DNA of 64,000 bases from contig OX485803.1 of NCBI GenBank assembly GCA_950295325.1, forward strand, positions 70,569,554-70,633,553, in the 5' to 3' direction. Numbering within the stretch: the first letter of the stretch is position 1; each line of letters starts with the position of its first letter. The translations under genes were made by a program, and so were the position numbers. The notes beneath the pieces are model-generated. The model made no database searches, was not told the DNA's origin, and was given only the letters and a program-made list of their open reading frames with translations. Below, piece after piece: positions 31,358-43,276 of the stretch. The DNA is from Polytrichum commune. Lineage: Eukaryota; Streptophyta; Polytrichopsida; Polytrichales; Polytrichaceae.

Positions 31358-31975
31358 ATGGCTTCTTCGCGAGGATCAGGCAGCAGAATATTGAACAAAA
31401 GATGTGCGAATTTGATTTTCTTCAAGCTGCTACTCATGCTCACTATGTTCCTGGCTGTGCAAGGCCGGAGCATGCCGGTTACGCCTGCAGCAGCACCACC
31501 ATCCACAACGTCGGCTCTCAAGAAGAACGACACGCTCGTGTTCTACCAACAAGAGAAGTTTGGGACCACAGATGACTCAAACATCCGCCTCATCACAAGC
31601 TCGACGCTCGGGGCATTGTATGTGATTGACATGCCATGCACGGAGACTGTGAACGCGTCGTCGACAAACATCGGCCGGAGGTATGGGCAAACGACGGCCA
31701 CAACGTACGCACAGCTCACGAGCACCGCATTTACATTCCAGCTCTCCGACTACCACATCCAGTGGCCTGCCAAGAACCTCAATGGCACCTTCCTGCTGGA
31801 AGGGGCAATTGATTCGCTGCAAACCGTCCGCGAGCTAAAGATCATGGGCGGCACAGGATCATTCTATCTCGCACGCGGTCACGCGTATGCACGTACGATT
31901 AGCTTCAGCCAGAGCGATAGCTCGACCGTCACCCAGATCGAGGCCCACTTCGACTTCTCGTGCAAGAATCTGTGA
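31358..31975 (+). CDS. Dirigent domain protein (DIR), secreted, 205 aa
   Basis: Near-duplicate of the 18035-18646 protein. Starting at the ATG in CATCACCATGGCTTC, residues 19-37 form the signal-peptide core, a short PVTPAAAPPS linker follows, then the dirigent domain (LVFYQQEKFGTTDD, LSDYHIQWPAKNLNGTFLLE, GGTGSFYLARGHAYARTISF, IEAHFDFSC). An upstream in-frame ATG at 31295 exists, but the start used here matches the paralogue and puts the signal peptide at the N-terminus. Differences from the paralogue cluster between the YGQTTATTY and LSDYHIQ segments, where six of ten positions differ, a variable loop. A secreted role in radical-coupling chemistry is expected from the family; substrate unknown. 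Confidence 0.95.
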   Translation: MASSRGSGSRILNKRCANLIFFKLLLMLTMFLAVQGRSMPVTPAAAPPSTTSALKKNDTLVFYQQEKFGTTDDSNIRLITSSTLGALYVIDMPCTETVNASSTNIGRRYGQTTATTYAQLTSTAFTFQLSDYHIQWPAKNLNGTFLLEGAIDSLQTVRELKIMGGTGSFYLARGHAYARTISFSQSDSSTVTQIEAHFDFSCKNL

Positions 31976-32340
31976 AAAGTCAAGGAAGTTGACCGGATGT
32001 GATTAGAAGGATTTGAACATTCAAGATAGTTTAGTAGATTCTTTGTGCAGGTCGCTGATGAGTCAAGCGGCTGCCATAACATTCTTCTGTAAACTTCATC
32101 ATAATTCATTTTCTTTTCATTCTGAATATCATTATAATATAATGAAAAAAAATCCTTCGCAAAAGTGCAACAATCAAAATACAAACAATATTCAGTTTGT
32201 ATGTGAGAATATATTGCACATCTTGCAAGTCCATGATGATATGATATACACACCGGCTCTGATTGGAGCAAACATGACTCTAATTAAGCTTCTATGCAAG
32301 CCAGAATTATGTTATTTGAAGTGACTACACTTCAAAGGTA

Positions 32341-33166
32341 ATGGAATGGAAGTGTTAATAAGGTATGTGGGCCTTATATGGCCCACTCTTTTTTAGTTAA
32401 ATGCCTAGTATATTTGAGTGGTATATGGCAAGGCTTGTATTCATGAACAGACATCAAAACGATATGTGTGACAATGTGATTAACCTATCTAATAATATCA
32501 CGTTAAGAAAATTTAGGTTCAATAGTCAATGCAATTGGAAGGGTCTCGTGGTCACTTGAAGTGAAGGACAATCTTCACATTGACCTCTTATAACTTTTGC
32601 ACCTCAACTTTGATTCCAAAACTTATAATGACAACCTAATCTGCACTTGCTCATCATATGAGACAAATCCTAATCCAATCCAACGGCCAAGATTTAATGT
32701 GGAGTTGGACTAACCACACAAGGGTCACATATATTTAAGGTAAGTGGGCGTTATTGGTCCCTTATCTCTCTGCACCTACTTTCTCATATTATTTGAAACA
32801 TGCTAGTAGCATGAGATGATTAGTAAATCCAAATCTTCTTTGCAACCATATTCTCATACTTTTTGGACATCATATTCACTTTCCAAGTGAGGATTCTCGT
32901 GCTCATTAAATAATCATATAAGGTCCCCCCACCCACCTATGTTGATCATTGACCCTAGAATAGCTAACATATTTGAACATGTAGTCTAATCTCTACTAAT
33001 CACATGTCTTCTTGGTGTCCATTATTAGATCATACCTAACCACATACCACTCAAAATCGAGGTGTCTGTATTTTGGGGGTGTTGGATTAACACCAGTCTA
33101 CCTTAGTAATGTCATCACATGATCTCTTGACATTTTTTTAACTGTCTTTGAATAAGAAGCCGTTAT
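32341..33166. other. Gene-free stretch
   Basis: No supported gene. Confidence 0.4.
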
Positions 33167-33343
33167 GGACAAACTTTCCACCTCTTGCACGTACTCTTGG
33201 ATGAGAATTGTGGTGACTCGGATGTGCTTCAATTTAATATACTCCGGGAAATTCCAAGCAAGGATTGAATGGTGGGCAAAGTTCAACTCTTCAACTTCAA
33301 GAACCCTATTCTTCTTTAGTGTGTTTCCAATCCACACCACACT
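33167..33343 (+). repeat. Direct repeat D, copy 1, left of the foldback
   Basis: Resembles 34494-34681 in the same orientation. Shared landmarks: CTTTCCACC, CTTGCAC, GGATGAGAA, CTCCGGG, AAGGATT, GTTTCCAATCCAC. The two copies flank the foldback 33421-34277. Confidence 0.65.
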
Positions 33344-33420
33344 TGATTTGTGTAAAATTTGAAAATCGATGTGATTCGCAATTGCTAATCACTAAATTGC
33401 AAATTGCAACATTTTCTCTC

Positions 33421-34277
33421 CCAGGCTAGATCATATCTGCCCAGGGTCGGGCCTTGTCCCAAGCACGCCTCCTTCACTGCCCGGATAAATCCCATCCTCT
33501 TGCCCGCTCCGCCCGATTTTTTAAAAAAAAATTGCTCTTGCATTCTTGAAGGCCACTTGTCCATATTATCCATATTGAGTGCACTTCATTTTCAAGGTAC
33601 AAAATCCAATATATATGTTCGTTTCCATTGAGTAAAGAAGCAATTGATTGGGATTTCATTTTCGAAGTGAAACCATCAATAAAGCATGTAATTAACGTGG
33701 AATATTACAAAACCCTCGTTAGCATTGAGGTTATAATGTTTGTGATTTACCATTGAAAGGGTCTTTTCATCCTACTTAAATGTGATTGAATATAATCAAG
33801 CCTAATTAAGCCTAATTAAATTAGAAAGTATGCTTACCAAATTAATTAACCCTAATTAATCATGATATGCACCTACTAGAATTAATCATGATATAATTCA
33901 GATATGAGGAATGATGTACTTAATTACGCTTGTTTAAAATGGCAAAGACCTTCTTAATGGTAAGTCACAAAAATTACAACCTCTTCACTAATGAGGGTTT
34001 TGTAATATTTTTGACTTCCAAATTAATTACATGCTTTATTGAAGGTTTCACTTTGAATTGAAATCCCAATAATTGCTTATTTACTCAATGGAAGTGAACA
34101 TATATATTGGATTTTGGACATTGAAGATGAAGTGCACTTGATATGGGTTATATGGACAAGTGGCCTTCAAGAACGCAAGGGCAATTTTTTTGGGGGAAGT
34201 TGGGGCAGAGCGGGCAGGGAACAAAGAGGCGTGCCCAGGGTGGGGCCCAACCCTGGGCAGATGTGATCTAGCCCGGG
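33421..34277. mobile_element. Foldback element with ~330-bp inverted arms
   Basis: Arm A (33421-33762) and arm B (33950-34277) are inverted copies, with a loop of about 187 bp. Matching blocks run from GGCTAGATCA/TGATCTAGCC at the outer ends through GCCCAGGGT, TCTTGAAGGCCACTTGTCCA, AAATCCAATATATATGTTC and AATAAAGCATGTAATTAA to TTACCATT at the inner ends. A third, single arm is at 5941-6235. There is no coding capacity. Confidence 0.85.
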
Positions 34278-34493
34278 ACACATTTTCTAGATGTGTCATA
34301 TTAAAGAGGGAGAACATGCCAAAGTACCTTTACCACTTCGGCACTAATTAAACTATTCTAGAAAAAAAAATTATTAAAATCTCAAAAGTTGATATGAAGA
34401 AAATATTTTCCTTTACATTCGGGATTTTCGAATCTAAAATAATTTTTTAATAAGTATTATCCTATAAATATTAGAAGTGGTGAAGGTATTAGG

Positions 34494-34681
34494 GGTAACC
34501 TTTCCACCACTTGCACTCTTCGATGGATTTCATCCATAATCTTCCTGTATGGATGGATGAGAAATGCGGCGACCGGATTTGCTTCAATCCACTCCGGGGA
34601 ATTCCTAGCAAGGATTTAGTTGGTAACTTTAGGCGTTGAGCTCTTCCCCATTTTCTTCTGTGGGTTTCCAATCCACGGGGC
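34494..34681 (+). repeat. Direct repeat D, copy 2, right of the foldback
   Basis: See copy 1. It ends about 100 bases before the proposed start codon of UPP, so it may be part of that promoter. Confidence 0.65.
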
Positions 34682-34777
34682 GATCCATATACACATTGCA
34701 CAAGTTCCTAAAGAATTTATGGTTTCGAGCATCAAGGCAGACAGGAATCGAAATCATTGCACAATTGAGGCGTTGCA

Positions 34778-37700
34778 ATGGAGCATGTGATGCGAGCTGC
34801 GACTCCGCATTCCCTTGTCACTACTTCGCCATGTTTGCGCTCCAGCCCTCTTCTCCATCCAAAGCATCAAAACTCACAGGCAAGTCAGCAAGAAACAAAA
34901 ACTTCTTACTTCATCTTACAATGTGGAATTTGTAGCTTTCTTATGTGATGGTGTGATGTTTGGACCAACAGAAGCCATCACAATGCCATTTGCAGTTTCT
35001 TATTGGGTCTTCATTATTTGCAATTGGTTTAGGTTGGAGAATTTATATTTGGTTTTGGTTTTGTCAGTTTCGTGTTGGGATGGTGAGGTGTGTAAGGGAA
35101 CTTGGATTCCAGCAGCCGGCATTGTGTAGGAAGCAGCTGACGTTGCGATGTGCTGCAACTACTGAAGGCAAACAGATTGGTGGCAAGAACCAAATGCTGG
35201 TAATTCTTTGATGATTAGATTGGTTTACTCCATTTTTTGGGTTAGGATCAACAGACCCAGATTCCTCTCTTTGGGTACTCGCAGTTTAGGTGCATTTTGA
35301 TGTTGAACGATAGGTCCTAGGAGTCTTGGGAATTAGGGCAGGGATTTGGAAGTGTCAGGAATTTGACTCAAGGTATGTCGTCCTATGGTGGGCATTTCCA
35401 ACTCCATGGACAATTATGGTCGTGGGATCAGATTGGGAGTTGTCTTGTTCATACGGTCAGCAATTGGCATTCACGAAGATTGTCATTTCAAGTTTCAGAA
35501 TCGGAGTTGAGATGCAAAACTTATAATAGGTCAAAGTGAAGATTCTTTTTGTCCATAAGTGATCGTATAGACCCTCCCTCCCAATTGTGGTAACAATTGC
35601 TCCGAGAATGGTTACAACAGTGTCAGCACATAGTCCAATCTCATCGTAACACGTCTTTTTTTTGTCCACTCTTTACTACAAACATTGTGATGTACAAGTC
35701 TGCTGTACGTGTCCAATCAAGAAGAGTGACCACATAAGGCCCACATAGTGACCTTCCTGGTGAACTTGAAAATTTGATGAAAGAGTAGGTAGGAGGTGAG
35801 CTGGACAGGGTGACTGATGGTGATGATGGCAGGTTTATGTACCGCCTCATCCGCTCATTAAACACTGGGTCTCAATCCTTCGGAATGACTTCACACCTCC
35901 CCCAATGTTCAGTAAGTTTTTTTTTTTTTTTTTTCTCTCAAAGATAACAGTGTTGGTCTGAATACTTGCACAGTGAGTCTGGATGGTATTGTAATCCAAA
36001 GGTGGAACGGAATGTACTGTTTTGCAATAGTTTTGAGGCATCTTGACGGAAGAATACAACTGGGCAGTCCAGCCAATGTGCAATACTCATTTCTAATATG
36101 CTTGGATCAGGTATTACAATGCCATACAATGACATTTGGTAACGTTGGTGGCAGTGTCAATGTTTGTCATAATGTGATACCTAAACAAGCTAGCTACCCA
36201 GAAGGAGCTTGACAAGGGATGCAAGCAAATATGATTGTTAATTTAGAGCAATGTGTTTGGGGCTTGAGACCTGCTCAAATTGAATATTGAGGCACAGTTG
36301 TGATCATATTGCAGAGAGTGCAATGGCAGAGTTAGGGAGGCTTCTCATCTACGAAGCATCCCGTGATTGGCTGGTAAGCTCTATTTGAGGCCATTCTGTC
36401 ATTTACCACCCGCACCTCATGTTACTCTAGCACTTCTGATAAGTAGAATACTGAGAGTGCAATTGTGTAAGATGATTTTCAAATGACTTTGGTCGCTAAC
36501 CAAGTTGTATATGTATGTTTAGTAATGTGGAATGGTGCATAATGTACAAACTTATTACTTTGGAATATATTTTCATAACAGCCTACAATAGAGGGAGAAG
36601 TAAACACACCATGTGGAGTTGCGCAAGTTGAGTTTATTGATCCCAGGGACCCTGTCAAGGTGAGTTTTCTACTCTATCCCATCTATCTGATTCCTAGTTA
36701 CAATCCGGAGGTGGCATATTCTGCACAAAGACATCTTTATCTGAGTCTGCATGTTTACAGTATCAGCAGTGCATTGATGGAGGAACAGGGCTTGCAAGAA
36801 GAGGAGTTCCAAATTTGCTGTATTAGAGTTATCCTCTAACTCAATATGACTTCTGGTCAAGGATTGTTTTTCATACAAGTTCTTCCATGTTCAATAAGCT
36901 TTTGGTAAGCTTTTGGTACATTCTTGGAGGTGGTGTGGAGGTTTGAATGAAGAACATTCTATATGGGTTCATTATGGGTCCAACTCATTTTGGCGTACCA
37001 AGAGGTGCTAAAATGAGCTTGGCCCTCAATGAACCAAAATAGGTTGCTCTTTGATCAAATTCAAACACTACCTCTGAATATGCACCACAAGTGGAAATAA
37101 AGTATTGATTTTGTATGCAAAAGAACCAATGGAAAATCATAGGGGACCAACTCCTGCTAGAAAGTCCCATTCAGTTGAAGGAAACTCCATCGTGCAATAA
37201 AGTTGAATCTGGAGCAAAATGATAACATCGTAGCCAAAATGATGTGGGCAGGTTGTACCAATTTTGCGAGCTGGACTTGTGCTGATCGAGCATGCGGCAT
37301 CTCTTTTACCTTCCAATCAGACATTTCATCTTGGTATAATCACCTCACCTGCTCTTAAGCTGTCTGGATCCCATAAAGAAGTTCACCAGATGCTTTGACG
37401 ATTATATAATTGACCTATCAGATACTAGTGTTAGTGTAGGGTTCAGGTTTCAGGTTTCAGGGTTTAGGATTTACTGTACTTCTGAGAGCAATGAGGTCTG
37501 TATACAACTCAAAGTTCAACCTTGTAGGCTTGATAATTTTGTGCAAGAGTGGTCTTGTACCAAGAAGAAAGGAAATAAGTATAGAAAGTCTCTGAAATTC
37601 ATCAAGTACTTGCTACACCTGCATGATGGTCCCAAGTGAAATCCCAAGCAGTCTATCATCAAAGTCCTTGTCTCTCTGACTCGGAAGGTCCTATCAATTT

Positions 37701-39023
37701 TAGTGCAACAAAAGTGACTGTACGATTTTGTTTTTCAGTTGTGGTCATTCTCCTTAATTGCTGATGCAGGATTTGTACGGGATGAGGAGACCCTACAACC
37801 GTCCATGTATCTGAACAAGTACTTCTCACATTCCTCCATGAGCCTGCAACCAAATGGCTTTTTTGTCAAAGTTGCAGTCATTGAAAGTAGATAGTATTGA
37901 AATCACACTTGCTGATTTTTGGTTCACTTACATACTATATGTTGTTTCAGGCTTCCAGAGCAATTTGCAGAAGGGTCACGGGTCCTCGTTGCTGATCCAA
38001 TGCTTGCAACAGGTATTGTCTACCAAATATTAGAATGATTATGTCTGAAGATTATTTACAGTCCAATGCTTGCAACAAATTCAATGAGGAACTACCTGTT
38101 GTAGTGTTTTAGGGTTTAGTATTTGATGGTCTGTCAATGTTGCTTTGAATCTACCAGGTGGAACTATAGTTGCTGCTATTGAGGAACTCAAGAAACGTGG
38201 AGCTGATCATAGGCTTATGCGTGTGGTGAGCATAAATCATAATCCTGAAACTGGGTCTAAAAAATGTAATTCTTTTGTTTTAGATCTGTAGGTTTCAATT
38301 AGTTTTTCATGTTTGTGCCCAGTAATTTTCTTCCAGTGACATCCTTCAAAATGGAGAAAAACTCTATTACTTTGATCATCATTTTTCATAGTTTCATCAG
38401 ATGTGTCTGTTGTGACATTAATGGTGTGTGCTTGTACCCATGCCAGGTGGCTGCTGTTGCTGCTCCACCAGCCCTGAAAATGTTGAGTGAAAAGTTCCCA
38501 GGGTACGTGTTAGCAATTGATGATTCAATTGCGAAGGTTTTGTAGTTTGATTTGCCAGGCTTGTCAAACTCTTCTTTATGGAATCAGTTGTTTTCTTCTC
38601 TAATGTCTGTCTTATTATGTATTCTCTTCCACTGCAATAATTTATAACTTAGTTTTATCTTTGAGAAGACGATAAAGTTGACTGGACAATTATATTTTTC
38701 TGGTGCAGCTTGCGGGTATATGTGGGCATCATTGATGAAGAGCTTAATGATAAAGGGTATAGTTTGTTGGATTCCCTTATCAAGCTCTCAATTCTGCAGG
38801 CATTTGTGTCTGATGGTTGTAAATTCATGGGCTCATGCAAAAGTCAATTTCTAACCCCCAAACAAATGTTTCTTCTAAATAAGTCCTCAAGGATGGTGGC
38901 TCGATCTTTTGCATTGCAAAAATGTTGATAGTTACCACTGCTAAAGTGTGTCTTGCTGTGTGCCGGTGCAGGTATATTGTGCCAGGGCTAGGTGATGCTG
39001 GTGACCGCAGCTATGGAACTTAG
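34778..39023 (+). CDS. UPP: Uracil phosphoribosyltransferase, plastid type (UPP), 12 coding exons, 288 aa
   Basis: Makes UMP from uracil and PRPP (pyrimidine salvage). Exons by hand: 34778-34879, 35068-35199, 35833-35911, 36315-36373, 36582-36659, 37252-37333, 37770-37818, 37951-38012, 38158-38225, 38447-38502, 38709-38756, 38972-39023; all phases fit and give 867 bases. The enzyme core starts at VYVPPHPLIKHWVS (79), with ELGRLLIYEASRDWLP, VEFIDPRDP, VVPILRAGL, the PRPP loop VADPMLATGGT (207-217) and the uracil-binding end GYIVPGLGDAGDRSYGT (272-288). The first 75 or so residues are rich in Ser, Thr, Arg and Gln, like a plastid transit peptide. All introns are GT-AG except the first, which is AG|GCAAGT...CAG. 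If the GC-AG intron is wrong, translation could start at ATG 35080 instead. The core is certain; the first exon is tentative. Confidence 0.9.
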
Positions 39024-40237
39024 TTATGAGTAATTTTAGTTATATAGGGTGGGACTTTGTCCTCCTAAACATGCTCCATTTCGCATTTAGATCCCATAGA
39101 TGGGAATTCCTAATTGATGAGATGTTACCCTGCTTAGTTGTCTCAGTGTAAAGCTAGATTCTATAAATATATATTCATTTTGTGCATTAAGACTGTTATT
39201 TTGATGTGTTACTTTCTCGATGATTTTGTGAAGTTGGGTAAAATTCACACAAAAGTTTATTTAGTGGGGGTGTCAAGTGAATTATCCTCTGATAGTGCAA
39301 CCTTAGACTGTCACCCCCATGATGAAATATGAAGATGTAACTCTTGTGCTGACAATGCCATCTATTGGAAGAGAGAAAAAATGCTGTCTCATCCTAGATG
39401 ATTGCCATGATAAATGCATCTATTATTCTGAAACCGGACAGAACTGGGTCACGAGTTTCAGGTGAACTTAAGATTGCTGATCAATGGATTTTCTGATGGT
39501 GGTCTCCTACAAGCACATCAATCAGTGAGGTCACACTAAGTGCTTTGTGTGGTTATTGGAGTAAATCACATCTACTAGGACTCATTCTTTGATTCCAAAT
39601 TCTTCCAATGAAAATCTACAATCAGACAAATGATTAGCAGAGATCGGATATATGAAGCCCTTTAGTGTATGTTTCGTTCTCAAGTGTTGCTTGTGTGTAA
39701 AGTCATTTACTTGGCTTTACAATGTGTATGAAAAGGGTAATTAGACGATTCACTACCTGAGTAGATTCACAACATGATTTCTTTCAAAAGAAACTGTTTC
39801 GATGTCTTTACACTATTGCTCATGTCAATCCGGGGGCTAACTTTGCTTGCACCCAAAGTAGGGATTCTAACTTCAGCAACCCTTGCAGGCGGCAACCCTT
39901 GCAGGAATTACCTTTCCTTGGCAGTTTCTCCTACACATGTTACAACTAATATTATATATGAGGCCCTTCTAAAGATGACTTCCCAACAAGCTAACTCAAC
40001 AAAATGATAATACAAAACTAGATGATTACCTATTTATGTGCGAAGATTGAGTGCAGTTAATGACCATGTTCATGTCCAAAAGAGACTGCCAGTTCTACCA
40101 ATCCATGTCTGACAAGCCCATATCCAGACAACAATCCCCAAGGCACAACACAATCCAGATCTCGTTCAACACAATGCAAAGTCACAGCACATCCAAACAA
40201 GACACAAAATGGAATGAAGAGAAAGAACAGAGAATGG
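39024..40237. other. Convergent intergenic region between UPP and the GrpE-like gene
   Basis: Contains both 3' untranslated regions. I searched the minus strand here for a missing C-terminal GrpE exon and found none. No other gene is seen. Confidence 0.55.
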
Positions 40238-42480
40238 TTACTTCCTTGGTGACGCAAACCAGGACCGGATCTGGTCCAAAAACCGCGTGAAAAGTGAAAG
40301 CACTTGTATATGAGGAGGATCTGGTACTACGGGATCCTGTATTGCACCCAGTACCTTCATGGAATCTAGAAATTGTTTTTCAATACCTCTATAACTATTT
40401 GCAATCTTCTGTTCCGCTTCTGTCTGTGGCTTTGTCGCAGTTTTCACTTCTGTGAACCTTTCTACCATAACTAGCAGACTTTCAATCAACTTCGCCTTCT
40501 CCATTCCTTCTAATGCAGATCGTTCCTGTTCCCACACCCTTCGAAAATTCTCAAATTCCATGCTAATGCTATACGTGCCATCCCGTAACCTTGAAATTTC
40601 ATCAGATAGTATTGTTGCCTGCTCTGGCAGGGCATCCCTTTCTTGTTGGATAGCCTGTAACTTCAATTCCACCTGGGCCAAAGATTCTTCATTACATGCA
40701 GCAATTGCTTCTTTGATCGTCTTGTACAGGAACTGAATCTCTGTGAGCTCAGGTTCGGGAGTCGATGTCGTGTTTTCTGCTTCCTCCGGCTCTAAATCCA
40801 TAGACAATGTTTCAAGATCACTGTCAATGTTAAGCACAACTGTGTCAACATCTAATTCTGTTGAAGCATCAAAATCATCACTATTTATATCCTCCACCAG
40901 AGATTCCATTTTTTCTTCAAAATCAAGCTGAACCACCTCTTCCAACCCTGACTTGGTTGTACTATCTGCAACATCAGAAACAACATCCTCTGCCAGATTC
41001 AAAGTCTTGATATCTTCTTCAAGAGCTTCTGGTTCAGGTTCCTCTTTCAATATCGACAAATTTTCTGCCTTGACTCCCTCCAAAGAATTACTATAGTTCT
41101 CCACAGCATGGACGTCTGGCTTTTTGGATTCCAGAGCGTCTAGTTTCTCTTTTTCGACCTCCTGCGAGTCAGCGAAGCCCACCAAAATGAATTACTCGAC
41201 ATAGGATGCTGGAAGTTCAACAACAAAAACAACAGGATTCTGATGCCACACCTATACAAGAACTACAAACTAAATTGCCCATCTCCTCAGAATGATTTTA
41301 GATAGACAGGAGGATTGAACTGGACGAGAGAACACTCTTCAGAAAAAGGTGGGATCCTTTCCATTAGTGATAATGCTCAATTAAAGTGCCACTCGAGGTT
41401 TCAAAACATACACATTCTTGAGTAGCCTATGCAGTCTCCCGGCAGGCACACATGGAATTATTCTTACGGTATTTGAGTAACCTTCGAATAATTCCATAAT
41501 TTGACGGTCACCTTTTCAATTAAAACTTGGTAGATGGGAGAAGGCTTCATATCCAAAGACAGGCACAAATGAGAGGTGCCCACTAATGAGCACTTGCTAC
41601 TCAACTAGCCTCGGCATTCATGCATGCAATCAAGGACAGGGAAATTCATGATTCTTGAAAATATATCCTTAAAGCATATGAACAAATCACATGCATTGAC
41701 ATCAAAGTAATGTGTGTTTAGTGCATAGAAGTGGTCACAACTGAAACAAGTGCAGACCAACCAAAAGACATTGACTGAGATTGCACAATTCGTCATTTTA
41801 AATTGTTCCCAGCAAAGGAACATGCAGTCAGAGACATGGTGAGAAAAGGTGAAGAACCTTGAATTTCGGAAATTTCTTGTTGAAGCTAGATTAGAAAGGG
41901 AGCGTCCTTACAAGGCCCGAGAATGGTATTAACAAATCACATGCATTGGCATCAATATAATGAGTTTGTTGCATAAAAACTGAAACAAGAGCAGCCAACC
42001 AAAAGTCCCTTGACTGAGATTGCACAATCAATAACTCCAAATTGTTCCAACAAAGCCAATGCAATCAGCAACAGGGAAAGAAAAGGTGAAGAGACAGAAT
42101 CAATGGAACCTACAAAAGGCCAAAGAAACACCACCCCAATGAGTTAACCACGTAATTGCTCTTTAAGAAACTTGCAAGGAAAAGCTCTATCCTTGACCAA
42201 CAACGAGAGATTCATCATACATACATCTGAGCTTCAGCACATAACTTCAGATGTTTGATGAGGCGCATACACATACCTTAGCTTCAGGTTGTGCGGCATT
42301 CACTTTCTGACAAACAGCTCTCCTGTGCACCGAGGAGCTTCGGTTGACATACACCTGCCCGGCGGTTGCCCTCAGCTTTTGCACCTTCAAGGAAAAGTAA
42401 ACTGAACTTGGAGGCATTGCAACAGCATGTTGGGGAATAAAAACACCCGCCATCCTCATGCGTCCTACAGTACAAGCCAT
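40238..42480 (-). CDS. Plastid-targeted GrpE-like protein lacking the C-terminal domain, 375 aa
   Basis: Two exons: 42480-42277 and 41161-40238, joined in phase 0 across a GT-AG intron of 1115 bases (AAG|GTATGT ... CGCAG|GAGGTC). Residues 1-68 are Arg/Ser/Ala-rich and nearly acid-free, a good plastid transit peptide. Residues 70-207 are very acidic and low-complexity. Residues 209-340 match the GrpE/CGE family: long helix QVELKLQAIQQERDAL, then MEFENFRRVWEQERS, LIESLLVMVERF and IANSYRGIEKQFLDSMKVLGA. Typical GrpE then has a C-terminal beta domain that opens the Hsp70 nucleotide site; here 35 unrelated residues (DPVVPDPPHIQVL ... WFASPRK) and a stop follow. An AAG|GTACTG donor-like site just before the tail could mark a lost or distant last exon. 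Nucleotide-exchange activity is doubtful. Confidence 0.8.
41681..42095. repeat. Direct duplication inside the GrpE-like intron
   Basis: Copies 41681-41860 and 41931-42095 share AACAAATCACATGCATTG, GACTGAGATTGCACAAT, AAATTGTTCC and AAAAGGTGAAGA in order. It roughly doubles this part of the intron. Confidence 0.8.
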
Positions 42481-42489
42481 AGAGTACGA

Positions 42490-43276
42490 CCTTTCCTTGC
42501 CAACAATAAATTCCCCAAAACTCTTGCCAAGGCGTGTCTGTAGCGATGCTTTGCGAGTTAACCCTAACCCAAGAAGCTCATGCTAAATTGGGATGATCCC
42601 CTACACAACATCTCTTTGTATGTGATGTGAGGATAAGATTCGGGCTGCCTACATCAGGCAGCACTCTCCCAAGGAGCCTACACAATAGGAAATTGAACTT
42701 GGCCAATTTTCCTTCACTCCTAAATTCGAGCCGAGATGTCCATCCTTGCCACTCAAACACCTATGAAAACCTTTCTCTCTAATGCTTCACAATTCAATTC
42801 ACGACCACAAAATGCTCAACAGATTGCTTGCTCACAACCCAGTACAGGATTCCAATGTATGATGCCTCTGTTCAGATGATGATGATGACTGCCTCTCAAC
42901 TTCTGACCATGATCAGCGCAACTATTCAAAGTAAACCATATCTGCTTCTCATCTGAACAATCTCAATAAATCCCAATTCCTCAAGCCACAATCACCAGGC
43001 TGTTCACCACTTGTGAGTTCTCAAAACTGTTCCTTCTCAACGCTGTTCACTTTCTTCCAAACGACATAACATATTCCCTCAATGCTCTCTCGCACACATT
43101 GTTGTCATTCAGAGGTGGCTACCGTACTGAGACAATCTCCCTCGGTTGGATTGGAGTTTGGTTTTTCCTTTTCTTTTTTTCCTTTTTTCCCCACATGAGA
43201 GTTTAGAAAGCACACATGGAAAGGTTGCTTTCGGTGGGGCCGGCGTTGGTAGGTAGGAAGAAGAGGCAGGTAAGTA
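42490..43276 (-). promoter_or_regulatory. 5' flank of the GrpE-like gene
   Basis: Gene-free sequence upstream of the minus-strand start codon at 42480, expected to hold its leader and promoter. No TATA box stands out. A T-rich/C-rich run (43160-43195) is present. Confidence 0.35.

Larger units (their letters stand above)
31265..32340 (+). repeat. Inverted segmental duplication, copy 2 (partner 17672-18720)
   Basis: Covers TATA region, leader, dirigent gene and about 360 bases of 3' flank, matching the minus strand of copy 1. The match ends in the palindrome TTGAAGTGACTACACTTCAA. Confidence 0.9.

Noticed and set aside
37440-37475. Telomere-like GGTTTCAGGGTTTAGG in a UPP intron
   Set aside because: Only one TTTAGGG-like unit is exact; the rest is GGTTTCA. 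It is too short to call an interstitial telomere.
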